A stretch of 64,000 bases of DNA, taken from assembly GCF_003075395.1 (NCBI RefSeq), contig NZ_QDFV01000002.1, positions 62,001-126,000 of the forward strand, in the 5' to 3' direction. The translations under genes were made by a program, and so were the position numbers. This document shows positions 15,906-24,511 of this stretch, in pieces. The DNA comes from Microbacterium sp. TPD7012. GTDB taxonomy: Bacteria; Actinomycetota; Actinomycetes; Actinomycetales; Microbacteriaceae. Every line of letters begins with the position of its first letter. Within the stretch, counting starts at the first letter, position 1. The notes under the pieces were generated by a model. It had not been told where the DNA came from, searched no databases, and worked only from the letters and a program-made list of their open reading frames with translations.

Positions 15906-17096
15906 ATGACCGAGAACTGGACCGGGAATGCCGCAGAGGTGCTGCCGGCGGATGCCGCGGACGCGCTGCTCGTCGGACGCGTCCAGCTGCCCGAGGGCCC
16001 GACCGTGGTCGTGCTCCGCGACGGCCGCCTCCACGACCTGTCGGCGACGTTCCCGACCATGGCCTCGCTGACCGAGACGGCCGACCCGGCATCCGCCGTG
16101 CGCGCCGCCGACGGTCCCGTCATCGGATCGTTCGACGAGGTCTGGGCGAACACCGCACCGGATGCCCGCGACGACGCGCTTCCGTGGCTGCTGTCGCCGA
16201 TCGACCTGCAGGTCGTCAAGGCATCCGGGGTCACGTTCCCCGTGTCGATGCTCGAGCGCATCATCGAGGAGCGCGCCCGTGGCGAGGCCGAGTCGGCCGA
16301 CGGCATCCGCGCCACGATCCTCGACGCGCTGGGCGGCGACATCCGCGACCTCGTGCCGGGGTCGCCCGAGGCCGCGCGCCTCAAGCAGGTGCTCATCGCC
16401 GCAGGCCTGTGGAGCCAGTACCTCGAGGTCGGCATCGGACCGGATCCCGAGATCTTCACCAAGGCCCCGGTGCTCGCCACGGTCGGCGCGGGCTCCGACG
16501 TCGGCGTGCTCGCCGAATCGAAGTGGAACAACCCCGAGCCCGAGGTCGTGCTCGCGGTCGCGTCGAACGGGGCCATCGTCGGCGCGACCCTCGGCAACGA
16601 CGTCAACCTCCGCGACATCGAGGGGCGCTCCGCCCTGCTGCTCGGGCGGGCGAAGGACAACAACGCATCGGCATCCGTCGGTCCCTTCATCCGGCTGTTC
16701 GACGACCGCTTCGGGCTCGACGACGTGCGCTCCGAGACCGTCACCCTCTCGGTCGACGGCGACGACGGCTTCCGCATGGAGGCGTCGTCGCACATGGCGC
16801 AGATCAGCCGCGACCCCGCCGATCTCGCGCGGCAGGCCAGTGGCGCGCACCACGCCTACCCCGATGGCTTCGTGCTGTACTTGGGAACGATGTTCGCCCC
16901 CACAGACGACCGCGACGAGCCGGGCCACGGCTTCACGCACCATGTCGGCGACGTCGTGCGCATCGCCTCCCCGCGCCTCGGTGCCCTGGTGAACCGCGTG
17001 CAGCACAGCGAAGAACTCGCGCCGTGGAGCTTCGGCATCGGCGCCCTCATGGCCAACCTCGCGCAGCGGGGCCTGCTCGGAAGGACGAGTGCATGA
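15906..17096 (+). CDS. Fumarylacetoacetate hydrolase-family protein, probable 2-keto-3-deoxy-sugar-acid dehydratase
   Basis: 396 residues with the FAH-fold C-terminal domain: VTFPVSMLERIIEERARGEA (a block shared with FAH-type dehydratases), EIFTKAPVLATVGAGSDVGV, then WNNPEPEVVLAVASNGAI, where the E-x-E supplies metal ligands, and GNDVNLRDIEGRS. The FAH superfamily includes 2-keto-3-deoxy-D-arabinonate dehydratase (KdaD of Sulfolobus), which makes 2,5-dioxopentanoate. Coupling by ATGA to a 2,5-dioxovalerate-type ALDH supports that reaction over hydrolysis. The ATG at 15906 follows GGAGACGAGG at a good distance. Confidence 0.82.
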   Translation: MTENWTGNAAEVLPADAADALLVGRVQLPEGPTVVVLRDGRLHDLSATFPTMASLTETADPASAVRAADGPVIGSFDEVWANTAPDARDDALPWLLSPIDLQVVKASGVTFPVSMLERIIEERARGEAESADGIRATILDALGGDIRDLVPGSPEAARLKQVLIAAGLWSQYLEVGIGPDPEIFTKAPVLATVGAGSDVGVLAESKWNNPEPEVVLAVASNGAIVGATLGNDVNLRDIEGRSALLLGRAKDNNASASVGPFIRLFDDRFGLDDVRSETVTLSVDGDDGFRMEASSHMAQISRDPADLARQASGAHHAYPDGFVLYLGTMFAPTDDRDEPGHGFTHHVGDVVRIASPRLGALVNRVQHSEELAPWSFGIGALMANLAQRGLLGRTSA

Positions 17097-18607
17097 CCAC
17101 CCTCACCACGACCGATCCCCGCACCGGGGCCACGTCGGCCACCGACATCGAGCCCACGGATGCCGCGGGCGTCGCGGCTCTCGCCCAGGCGGCGGCATCC
17201 GCGTTCACGGAGCTGCGGTCCCGGCCGCGCGCGTGGCGGGCGGGGCTGCTCCGGGCGCTCGCCGACGGGCTCGAGGCCGACCGCGCCTCGCTCGTGGGAG
17301 CGGCGCTGGCCGAGACCGGGCTGCCCGAGGCGCGGCTGAACGGCGAGCTGTCGCGCAGCGCGTTCCAGTTCCGGCTGTTCGCGGATGCCGTCGACGAGGG
17401 CGGCTACCTCGAAGCCGTGATCGATCACGCGGGGGACACCCCGCTCGGGCCCGGTCCCGATGTGCGGCGGATGCTCGTGCCCATCGGCCCCGTCGCGGTG
17501 TTCGGCGCCAGCAACTTCCCGTTCGCGTTCTCGGTGGTCGGCGGCGACACCGCGTCGGCGCTCGCCGCGGGCTGCCCCGTCGTGATCAAGGCGCACAGCT
17601 CGCACCTGGTCACCTCGCAGCGTTCGTTCGACTCGCTGTCGCGGGCGGCATCCGCCTACGGTGCGCCCGCGGGCACGCTGGGGATCGTCTACGGCCAGCA
17701 GGCCGGATCGCAGCTCGTCGCCGACCCGCGCATCACGGCGGTCGGCTTCACCGGTTCGCTCTCGACCGGAAAGATCCTGCAGGGCATCATCGACGAGCGC
17801 GAGACGCCCATCCCGTTCTACGGCGAGCTGTCGAGCCTCAACCCGCTCGTGATCACGCCGGGTGCGGCGGCGGAGCGCACCGCCGCGATCGGAGAGGGAC
17901 TCTTCACCTCGGTGACGGGTTCGGCGGGGCAGCTCTGCACGAAGCCGGGTGTCGCGTTCGTGCCCGTGGGCGCGGAGGGCGACGCACTCGTCGCCGACGT
18001 GGTCGCCCGGGCGACGGATGCTGCGGCGCAGACCCTGCTGAACTCCCGCATCCACGGGGCGTTCGACGAGATCCGCACGCGCCTGATCGCAGAGGGCGGA
18101 GCGCGCAGCCTCGTCGCCCCCCGAGCGGGTGAGGACGGGTTCTCGCTGACGCCGGCCGTGCTGGAGATCGATGCGAAGGATGTCACTCCCGCAGTGGCGG
18201 AAGAGGCGTTCGGGCCGCTCGTGGTCGTGATGCGGTACTCGACGGTGTCGGAGGTGCGCGACGCGCTCCAGGCCGTGCCGCACTCGCTCACCGCGACGAT
18301 CCACTCGGCGTCGGATGAGAGCGCCGTGCGCGGAGAGCTGACGGATGCCGCCCGTGACCTGGTCGGCCGCATCGTCTACGACGGCTACCCGACCGGCGTG
18401 CGCGTGTCGTGGGGGATGAACCACGGCGGTCCGTGGCCGGCGACCAACACGCAGCACACCTCGGTCGGCGTCACGGCGATCCGACGGTTCCTGCGTCCGC
18501 TCGCGTGGCAGGATGCTCCGGTGGATGTCCTCCCGGACGAGCTCCGCGACGGCCCGGTCGACGTGCCGCGCCGGGTCGACGGGGTGCTGCAGCTCGCGGG
18601 TTCCTGA
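17093..18607 (+). CDS. Aldehyde dehydrogenase, 2,5-dioxovalerate (alpha-ketoglutarate semialdehyde) dehydrogenase type
   Basis: 504 residues. FGASNFPFAFSVVGGDTASA and AAGCPVVIKAHSSHL are the characteristic blocks of NADP-dependent 2,5-dioxovalerate dehydrogenases. General base E245 is in GELSSLNP and nucleophile C282 in GQLCTKPG. The product would be 2-oxoglutarate, entering the TCA cycle. The ATGA overlap with the FAH gene couples the last two steps of an oxidative sugar pathway. Substrate assignment rests on family and context. Confidence 0.88.
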   Translation: MTTLTTTDPRTGATSATDIEPTDAAGVAALAQAAASAFTELRSRPRAWRAGLLRALADGLEADRASLVGAALAETGLPEARLNGELSRSAFQFRLFADAVDEGGYLEAVIDHAGDTPLGPGPDVRRMLVPIGPVAVFGASNFPFAFSVVGGDTASALAAGCPVVIKAHSSHLVTSQRSFDSLSRAASAYGAPAGTLGIVYGQQAGSQLVADPRITAVGFTGSLSTGKILQGIIDERETPIPFYGELSSLNPLVITPGAAAERTAAIGEGLFTSVTGSAGQLCTKPGVAFVPVGAEGDALVADVVARATDAAAQTLLNSRIHGAFDEIRTRLIAEGGARSLVAPRAGEDGFSLTPAVLEIDAKDVTPAVAEEAFGPLVVVMRYSTVSEVRDALQAVPHSLTATIHSASDESAVRGELTDAARDLVGRIVYDGYPTGVRVSWGMNHGGPWPATNTQHTSVGVTAIRRFLRPLAWQDAPVDVLPDELRDGPVDVPRRVDGVLQLAGS

Positions 18608-18660
18608 CGCTTGCTCCGGGCCCGGAGCGGGCCTCAGGGTCCCGCCTCGCCCCGCACCGC

Positions 18661-18775
18661 ATGACTTCGGAGTTCCGAGGGCTTCCCCGCATGACTTCGG
18701 AGTTCCGGAGCGACACGCCGCCAGGGCATCGGGTTTCCTCGGTTCGTCGGCCGCGATCTCCGAAGTTGTGACGCG
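18661..18775. repeat. Intergenic repeats around ACTTCGGAG
   Basis: GCATGACTTCGGAGTTCC-type direct copies at 18660-18676 and 18690-18706 and an inverted partner (CTCCGAAGTTGTGACG) near 18759-18774. They lie in the 181-bp gap between the convergent ALDH and AKR genes and could form alternative hairpins that end transcription from both sides. Confidence 0.5.
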
Positions 18776-18788
18776 AGACCGCGCGGGC

Positions 18789-19769
18789 TCAGCCGAAGAC
18801 GCCCTCCGGCAGCAGCCCGCGTGCGATGAGAGCGTCCCAGAGCGCGCCGTCGACGTCGACCTCGAGGCGCTCGATCCCCTCGGCGACCTGGCGTCCGTCG
18901 CGGCATCCGAGCACCACCGACGAGACGGCCGGATGCCGCAGGCTGAACTGCATGGCCGCGGTCGGCAGGTCCGTGCCGAACTCCTCGCAGACGTCGGCGA
19001 TCGCGTTGGCTCGGGCGATGAGCGCGGGCGGAGCCGGGATGTAGTCGTAGGTCGCATCCGGGGCGACGCGTGGCCGCGCGAGCAGTCCGGAGTTGTAGAC
19101 GCCGACGTTCACGATGCCGACTCCGCGCGCGAGCGCGGCGGGCAGGAGGTCGGCGAGCGCGGGCTGCTCGAGCAGCGTGTAGCGTCCAGCGAGCATGACG
19201 ACGTCGATGTCGGTCTCGCGCACGAAGCGGGCAGGCAGGGCGGACTGGTTCATGCCGACGCCGACCGATCGGACGACGCCCTGGTCGCGCAGCTCGATCA
19301 GCGCGCCGATGCCCTCCGTCGAAGCCACAGCCCAGTGGTCGTCGGGGTCGTGCAGGTAGACGATGTCGAGGCGGTCGACGCCGAGCCGCTCCAGGCTGGA
19401 CTCGACGCCGCGGAGGATCGCGTCGCGCGAGAAGTCGAACGCGCGGCGGTAGGCGGCGGGTACCGCGAAGCCGCCGTCGTCGAGCTGTCCTTCGGCATGG
19501 TCCTGGGGCACGAGCGTGCGCCCGGCCTTGGTCGACAGCACGTACTCGTCGCGCGGATGCTCGGCGAGCAGCTCGCCCAGACGGCGTTCCGAGTAGCCGA
19601 GCCCGTAGTGCGGGGCGGTGTCGAACAGCCTCGAACCGCGGTCCCAGGCCGTGTCGACAGCGGAGCGCGCCTGCTCGTCGGTCGTGACGCGGCCGAGGTT
19701 CCCCAGTTGGGCGCCGCCCAGACCGAAGCGGGTGAGGGGGGTTCCGGTACGCAGCCGGACCGTCGGCAT
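18789..19769 (-). CDS. Aldo/keto reductase, aldose (L-fucose/D-threo-aldose) 1-dehydrogenase type
   Basis: 326 residues of AKR fold. The tetrad is visible: Asp and Tyr in LFDTAPHYGLGYSE, Lys in STKAGR, His in VYLHDPDDHW. Length and motifs match the D-threo-aldose/L-fucose 1-dehydrogenase group, which oxidise the anomeric carbon with NAD(P). That would be the first step of the pathway whose later enzymes lie on the other strand. The ATG at 19767-19769 is used; a GTG at 19794-19796 would add nine residues and has no clear RBS. A regulator-type motif lies 40 bp upstream. Confidence 0.85.
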   Translation of the reverse strand: MPTVRLRTGTPLTRFGLGGAQLGNLGRVTTDEQARSAVDTAWDRGSRLFDTAPHYGLGYSERRLGELLAEHPRDEYVLSTKAGRTLVPQDHAEGQLDDGGFAVPAAYRRAFDFSRDAILRGVESSLERLGVDRLDIVYLHDPDDHWAVASTEGIGALIELRDQGVVRSVGVGMNQSALPARFVRETDIDVVMLAGRYTLLEQPALADLLPAALARGVGIVNVGVYNSGLLARPRVAPDATYDYIPAPPALIARANAIADVCEEFGTDLPTAAMQFSLRHPAVSSVVLGCRDGRQVAEGIERLEVDVDGALWDALIARGLLPEGVFG

Positions 19770-19808
19770 CCGCTCTGATGGCTCTTCTTCTCGCACGATG
19801 CCAGCGTA

Positions 19809-19823
19809 CCCAGACGTATGATG
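19809..19823. promoter_or_regulatory. Putative GntR/FadR operator upstream of the AKR gene
   Basis: CCCAGACGTATGATG differs from the site before the enolase gene by one base. It lies in the divergent gap between the AKR gene and the VanY-like gene, nearer to the former. Confidence 0.5.
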
Positions 19824-19877
19824 AATTACCAATGGCTCCCGCAACCCGTGCTCGCGCGACGGTCCAGACGGGGGACA

Positions 19878-20819
19878 ATGGATGCGATGCTCTCCTCGCC
19901 GCACGCCCAGCACGCGGCTCCGCGCTCCCCGATCCGCGGTCCCGCCCTGCCCATCGGTGTCGCCGTGACGGCGATCGGGATGCTGTTCTCGATCGCGTCC
20001 GCACCGATGGACACGACGGTCGAGCCCTCGTCGATGCCGGAGCCGGTCGCGGTGGTGCAGGTGCCGACGGTGAAGGTCGGGGCGACCGTCGCGGCCGATC
20101 CGTGCGCCGAGCCCTCGGTGCTGGAGTCTCTCGCGAGCGGCGACGACGCGGCGACCATCGCCGGTTTCGGCGGAGGCGCGAACTTCCGTGCCGCGGTCGT
20201 CGCCGGGAACGCGCCGTGCATCTCTCTCAGCGATCCGTCGCGCCTCTGGGTGGTCGTCAACAAGACGCGACCGCTGGATCCGGTCGAGTTCGAACCCGCG
20301 GGGCTGGACTCGGTGCCGCTGCAGATGACGACGCTCTCCGGGCTGGTGCGGTCGGATGTCGCGGTCGCGGTCGGTCAGATGGCGGAGGCGGCCTCGGCGG
20401 CCGGCGTCGGAGTCATCGGAGCGAACAACGGCTACCGCTCCTATGGACTGCAGGTGTCGACGTACGATGCGCACGTCCGCGCCGAGGGCCAGGAGGGGGC
20501 GGATGCCGGATCGGCGAGACCCGGGCACAGCGAGCACCAGACGGGGCTCGCACTCGATGTGGTCGCGTGCGGCGGGGGGTGCGGAGGGCTCGACGACTTC
20601 GGCGCGACGGCGCAGAGCGACTGGGTGGCGGCGCACGCGTGGGAGTACGGGTTCATCGTCCGCTATGAGGGCGTGGGCACTCCGGTGACCGGGTACACGC
20701 CGGAGCCGTGGCACCTCCGCTATGTCGGCGTCGACCTCGCAGCCGCCTATCACGCGGGCGGATACCACACGCTCGAGGAGTTCTTCGGGCTGCCGGCGGC
20801 GCCCGACTACCTCTACTGA
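19878..20819 (+). CDS. M15 family D-Ala-D-Ala carboxypeptidase (VanY-like)
   Basis: 313 residues. One hydrophobic segment (LPIGVAVTAIGMLFSIASA, about residues 25-43) anchors or exports the protein. The C-terminal zinc peptidase domain has NNGYRSYGLQ, the ligand blocks PGHSEHQTGLALDV (His and Asp) and the late EPWHLRYVG (catalytic Glu and His). It should trim peptidoglycan stem peptides outside the membrane. Two ATGs are close together (19878 and 19887); the first is used. The gene is divergent from the AKR gene but has no evident link to sugar catabolism. Confidence 0.88.
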   Translation: MDAMLSSPHAQHAAPRSPIRGPALPIGVAVTAIGMLFSIASAPMDTTVEPSSMPEPVAVVQVPTVKVGATVAADPCAEPSVLESLASGDDAATIAGFGGGANFRAAVVAGNAPCISLSDPSRLWVVVNKTRPLDPVEFEPAGLDSVPLQMTTLSGLVRSDVAVAVGQMAEAASAAGVGVIGANNGYRSYGLQVSTYDAHVRAEGQEGADAGSARPGHSEHQTGLALDVVACGGGCGGLDDFGATAQSDWVAAHAWEYGFIVRYEGVGTPVTGYTPEPWHLRYVGVDLAAAYHAGGYHTLEEFFGLPAAPDYLY

Positions 20820-20843
20820 ACCGGCGGGACGGACGACTTTGCG

Positions 20844-20887
20844 GCATCCCACAAGCGCGGTACCCAGTGCCACCATCTGTGGGATGC
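20844..20887. terminator. Hairpin after the VanY-like gene
   Basis: 10-bp perfect arms GCATCCCACA (20844-20853) and its complement (20878-20887) with a 24-nt loop, 25 bp after the stop. There is no T-tract. A promoter for the following acyl-CoA dehydrogenase gene must lie just downstream (a CATAGAAT -10-like sequence near 20923). Confidence 0.4.
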
Positions 20888-20970
20888 ATTCTCACAATGA
20901 CCTGCTGCGCGTCGGCATCCGGACATAGAATCGCCGGAGCAATGAGGCACGACACGTTCAGGAGGATCGC

Positions 20971-22134
20971 ATGGAACGCGACATCTACGAAGAGGATCAC
21001 GAGGCATTCCGCGACCTCGTCAAGGATTTCGTCAAGCGCTACGTCACCAACGCGACGATCGAGAAGTGGGACGCCGACGGCGAGGTCGACCGGGCCACGA
21101 TGCTGGCGGCGGGTGAGGCCGGGATCATCGGCCTGTCGGTACCCGAGGAGTTCGGCGGCGCTGGGATGTTGCAGGACTACCGTTTCCGGGCCGTCGTGAA
21201 CGAAGAGGTCATCGCGGCCGGGGCGGGTTCGCTCGCCGGCGCGTTCGGCATCCAGGACGACCTGGCCGTGCCGTACCTCGTTCACATGGGCACGCAGGAG
21301 CAGAAGGAGAAGTGGCTGCCCCGCATGGCCACCGGTGAGGTCGTCGGCGCTCTCGCCATGACCGAGCCCGGCGCCGGATCCGACCTGCGCGGCATCAAGA
21401 CCACCGCGAAGAAGGTCGACGGCGGCTACATCGTCAACGGCGCGAAGACGTTCATCTCCTCCGGCGCCACCGCCGACCTCGTCGTCACGTTCGTGAAGAC
21501 CGGCGAGGGCAACCGTCCCGACGCGTTCAGCCTCGTGCTGCTCGAGGACGGCATGGAGGGCTTCGAGCACGGCAAGAAGCTGCACAAGATGGGCTTCCAG
21601 GGTCACGACACCGCGGAGCTCTCGTTCACCGACGTGTTCGTGCCTGAGGAGAACCTCATCGGCGGCGTCGAGGGCAAGGGCTTCGTGCAGCTCATGATGA
21701 ACCTGCCGCTCGAGCGTCTGTCGATCGGCGTCGCCGGAGCCGCAGCGGCGCAGGCCGCGCTCGACTGGACGGTCGCCTACACCAAGGACCGCGAGGCCTT
21801 CGGCGAGCGGATCATCGACTTCCAGAACACCCGCTTCAAGATCGCCGACATGGCGACCACGGTCGACGCGCTCTGGGCCTACGTCGACCGCGCGCTGCTC
21901 GCCTACTCGAAGGGCAAGCTCTCGGCCGAAGAGGCCGCGAAGGTCAAGTTCTGGGCGACCGAGCGCGAGTGGGAGGTGCTCGACACCGGCGTGCAGCTGC
22001 ACGGCGGCTACGGCTACATCACGGAGTACCCGATCGCCCGCGCCTTCCTCGACGCCCGCGTGCACCGCATCTACGGCGGCACGAACGAGATCATGCGCGA
22101 GATCGTCGGGCGGCAGATCGCGGGGAAGCGGTAG
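20971..22134 (+). CDS. Acyl-CoA dehydrogenase
   Basis: 387 residues, full length for a FadE/short- to medium-chain type flavoenzyme. FAD and substrate blocks are AMTEPGAGSDLRGIKTTAKK and VNGAKTFISSG; the catalytic Glu is in YGGTNEIMREIVGRQIAG at the C-terminus. It oxidises an acyl-CoA to the 2,3-enoyl-CoA and passes electrons to ETF. CAGGAGG sits 5 nt before the ATG. It stands alone, followed by a strong hairpin, so chain length and pathway cannot be set from context. Confidence 0.93.
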   Translation: MERDIYEEDHEAFRDLVKDFVKRYVTNATIEKWDADGEVDRATMLAAGEAGIIGLSVPEEFGGAGMLQDYRFRAVVNEEVIAAGAGSLAGAFGIQDDLAVPYLVHMGTQEQKEKWLPRMATGEVVGALAMTEPGAGSDLRGIKTTAKKVDGGYIVNGAKTFISSGATADLVVTFVKTGEGNRPDAFSLVLLEDGMEGFEHGKKLHKMGFQGHDTAELSFTDVFVPEENLIGGVEGKGFVQLMMNLPLERLSIGVAGAAAAQAALDWTVAYTKDREAFGERIIDFQNTRFKIADMATTVDALWAYVDRALLAYSKGKLSAEEAAKVKFWATEREWEVLDTGVQLHGGYGYITEYPIARAFLDARVHRIYGGTNEIMREIVGRQIAGKR

Positions 22135-22154
22135 TCACGCAGCCGCGATCACGA

Positions 22155-22204
22155 TGGATCAGAAATGCTCCCCTGGAAGCGCCCGGGGGAGCATTTCTGA
22201 TCCA
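22155..22204. terminator. 19-bp perfect hairpin, bidirectional terminator candidate
   Basis: TGGATCAGAAATGCTCCCC (22155-22173) pairs perfectly with 22186-22204 around a 12-nt loop. It lies between the convergent acyl-CoA dehydrogenase and S-component genes, where one structure can serve both strands. Confidence 0.7.
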
Positions 22205-22213
22205 CGCCGACTG

Positions 22214-22795
22214 TCAGGTCCTTCCGAGCCGCCCGCCGACGCCGGCGCGGCGCAGGCGATCCGCGATCAGGATGCCGAGAGCCGTCGCCCCGACGCAACT
22301 CGCCAGCGTGATGGCGAAGAACGCGATGCGCACACCCACGGGCATGGTCTCGAGGTTGAACGAGGCCCACGCCAGCAGCGGATACACGACGCCGACGACC
22401 ACCGCGCCGACATAGTGCAGCCACGTTCCCCAGTACCGCCAGATCACGAAGAGGAAGGGCAGTTCGGTGAAGGCCGCCCACCACAGGTTCGTCGCGACGC
22501 TGCCGAATCCATAGCCCGAGAACGGCACGATCACGAGCCCGGCGAGCAGACCGACCAGCAATCCGACCAGCGGCCGGCGCAACAGTCGCAGCGCGATGAC
22601 AGACGGCAGCAGCCAGAGCCCCGCCAGTGCGACGCTCACGAACGGCAGGCCGGGGAAGAGGATCGTCGAGATCCAGTTCGCCGGAGCCAGCAGCAGACCG
22701 CCCGCGACGCCGAGCGCCGCGCACGTCAACAGGATCGCGGTCGGGAAGCGGAAGCGCCCGCGCGACCGGGGTGTGCTCGCGTTCGTCCCGCTCAT
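22214..22795 (-). CDS. ECF transporter S component (substrate-specific membrane subunit)
   Basis: 193 residues with about six hydrophobic segments (TAILLTCAALGVAGGLLLA, FVSVALAGLWLLPSVIALRLL, LVGLLVGLLAGLVIVPFSG and others) and a basic tail LRRAGVGGRLG. Size and topology fit ECF S components. It overlaps the SIP gene by ATGA in an operon that also encodes EcfT and fused EcfA ATPases. The tail and topology resemble the protein at 26301-26843, so the two are probably paralogues sharing one energising module. The ligand is unknown; the iron-type promoter and SIP partner suggest a siderophore, heme or other iron-linked ligand. Confidence 0.75.
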   Translation of the reverse strand: MSGTNASTPRSRGRFRFPTAILLTCAALGVAGGLLLAPANWISTILFPGLPFVSVALAGLWLLPSVIALRLLRRPLVGLLVGLLAGLVIVPFSGYGFGSVATNLWWAAFTELPFLFVIWRYWGTWLHYVGAVVVGVVYPLLAWASFNLETMPVGVRIAFFAITLASCVGATALGILIADRLRRAGVGGRLGRT

Positions 22796-23667
22796 GCGAG
22801 GGGCTCCGCAGCTGCCTCGCGCGCGGCCTTCGACGCCGGCGATGCCGCACCGATCTTCCAGTATCCGCAGAAGCTCACCGCATTCTTGTCGACACCGCGC
22901 TCACCCACCAGATGCTTGCGCACCCCCGAGGCGAGAGCCTGCTCGCCTGCCGCATATGCATGGAACGGAGCATCCGGCAGTGCCGTCCTGCCGAGTGTCT
23001 CCAATGCCAGAGAACCCGGTGCGGCCTCATGCGGTCGCACGATCCAGACGACCTCGACGCCCGCCGGATGGGGGAACGACAGTGCGTCCTCCCGCGTCGG
23101 CACCTCGATGATCGCGAGGCCGGCGGCATCCTCCGGCAGCGAGGCGCTGATCGAGGCGATCGCCGGCAGAGCCGTCTCGTCGCCGACCAGAAGAACACGA
23201 TCCGTCCCGCGCTGCGGATTGAACGTCAGCCCCTCGTCGATGATCAGCACATGCTCCCCCGGCCGGCACGTCTCTGCCCAGCGCGACGCCGGACCGGCCG
23301 TGCCCTCCGCCGCGGAGCCGTGCAGCACGAAGTCCACATCGATCTCCGCCCCGGCATCCGCGGTCGCCGCGCGATACGCCCGCACGCTGTAGTTGCGCAT
23401 GACAGGCCGCTCGCCATCGGGGATCCGAAGGAACTTCAGATACCCGAACATCTTGTTCGCCTTCGCCGGCACACGATCGAGGCCCGCATCGCCTCCGATC
23501 GGCAGGAACAGCCGGAACCACTGGTCGAAGCCCATCGGCCGGAACTTCTCGATCTCGCCGCCGCCGAGCGTCACCCTGATCCAATGCGCCGACAGCTGTT
23601 CGCTGCGCAGCACCGTGAGGTGGATGAGCTCGGCCGACTCGGGCTTGACCAGCTTGCTGTATGCCAT
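22792..23667 (-). CDS. Siderophore-interacting protein (FAD/NAD(P)H ferric-siderophore reductase family)
   Basis: 291 residues. The FAD-binding barrel has the motif RNYSVRAYR, the usual RxYT/S-type site, after LGGGEIEKFRPMGFDQWFRL. The nucleotide domain contains VLLVGDETALPAIASI and ends in FCGYWKIG. The family (ViuB/SIP) reduces ferric siderophores in the cytoplasm to release iron. The ATG at 23665-23667 has AAAGG 7 nt upstream. Its place inside an ECF operon suggests that the imported ligand is an iron chelate, which would be unusual for ECF systems. Confidence 0.9.
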   Translation of the reverse strand: MAYSKLVKPESAELIHLTVLRSEQLSAHWIRVTLGGGEIEKFRPMGFDQWFRLFLPIGGDAGLDRVPAKANKMFGYLKFLRIPDGERPVMRNYSVRAYRAATADAGAEIDVDFVLHGSAAEGTAGPASRWAETCRPGEHVLIIDEGLTFNPQRGTDRVLLVGDETALPAIASISASLPEDAAGLAIIEVPTREDALSFPHPAGVEVVWIVRPHEAAPGSLALETLGRTALPDAPFHAYAAGEQALASGVRKHLVGERGVDKNAVSFCGYWKIGAASPASKAAREAAAEPLA

Positions 23668-23677
23668 ACGACGCCTT

Positions 23678-24511
23678 TCAGGAAAGCTGCCAGGGGAAGA
23701 ACACGACGAAGATCGCCGCGGATGCCGCGAGACTCGCGACCGTGAAGATGATGTCGCGCACACGGAACGGCACCAGATGCCGCTCCGTCCGCGTCGAGTG
23801 GGCGCCGAACGCGCGCGAATCCATCGCGAGCGCCACCCGCTCCGCATGCCGGATCGCTCCCGCGAGCAACGGCACGATATACCCCCACCCGCGAGCGATC
23901 CGGGCGAACGGACCCCGTCCGCCGTGATGCCCGCGCACGCGATGCGCCGCCCGGATGACCGCCAGCTCATGACCGAACCGCGGCACGAACCGGAAGGCCG
24001 CCAGAGCCGTGTATCCGATCCGATACGGCACGCGCAGCTGCTGCACGCTCGCCCGCACCAGATCCGGACCCGTCGTCGTGAGTCCGCCGATCAGCGCGAG
24101 AGCGATGATCGCGCCGAGACGCAGTGCGGTCGCGAAGCCGATCTCGAGGGCGCCGGTGTAGAGCGTCCACTCGCCGATGCGCAGGAACGGGGCGGTGTCC
24201 GCGACGAGCCCGGCATCCACCCACAGCGAGAATCCGACGCCGATCGCGAGCATCCCGACCGGCAGGGCGAGCAGCATCAGCGCGAGCAGCCTCCCCGTCA
24301 GCCGTGCACCGATGAGGATCACCGCGTAAGCCAGCACGAGGAACGCCGCCGGCGTCGCGAGATCCCGCACGAAGATGAGCAGCACCATCGCCGGAGCGAA
24401 ACCCACGACCTTCGCGAGCGGATTCAGGGCGTACAGGAACTGGTGGCGCGAGCTCCCCGTCATCGTCGCATACGGATCGAACGCCGTTGTCGTGGGAGTC
24501 GTGGCGGTCAC
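23678..24511 (-). CDS. ecfT: ECF transporter transmembrane protein EcfT
   Basis: 277 residues of the CbiQ/EcfT family. Hydrophobic segments lie at the N- and C-terminal parts, and the coupling-helix signatures are visible: FRFVPRFGHELAVIRAAHRV and ALAMDSRAFGAH (the Ala-Arg-Gly-type motif that docks on the ATPases). EcfT links ATP hydrolysis to movement of the S component. It starts at a GTG whose last bases form the stop of the ATPase gene (GTGA). Confidence 0.9.
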   Translation of the reverse strand: MTATTPTTTAFDPYATMTGSSRHQFLYALNPLAKVVGFAPAMVLLIFVRDLATPAAFLVLAYAVILIGARLTGRLLALMLLALPVGMLAIGVGFSLWVDAGLVADTAPFLRIGEWTLYTGALEIGFATALRLGAIIALALIGGLTTTGPDLVRASVQQLRVPYRIGYTALAAFRFVPRFGHELAVIRAAHRVRGHHGGRGPFARIARGWGYIVPLLAGAIRHAERVALAMDSRAFGAHSTRTERHLVPFRVRDIIFTVASLAASAAIFVVFFPWQLS

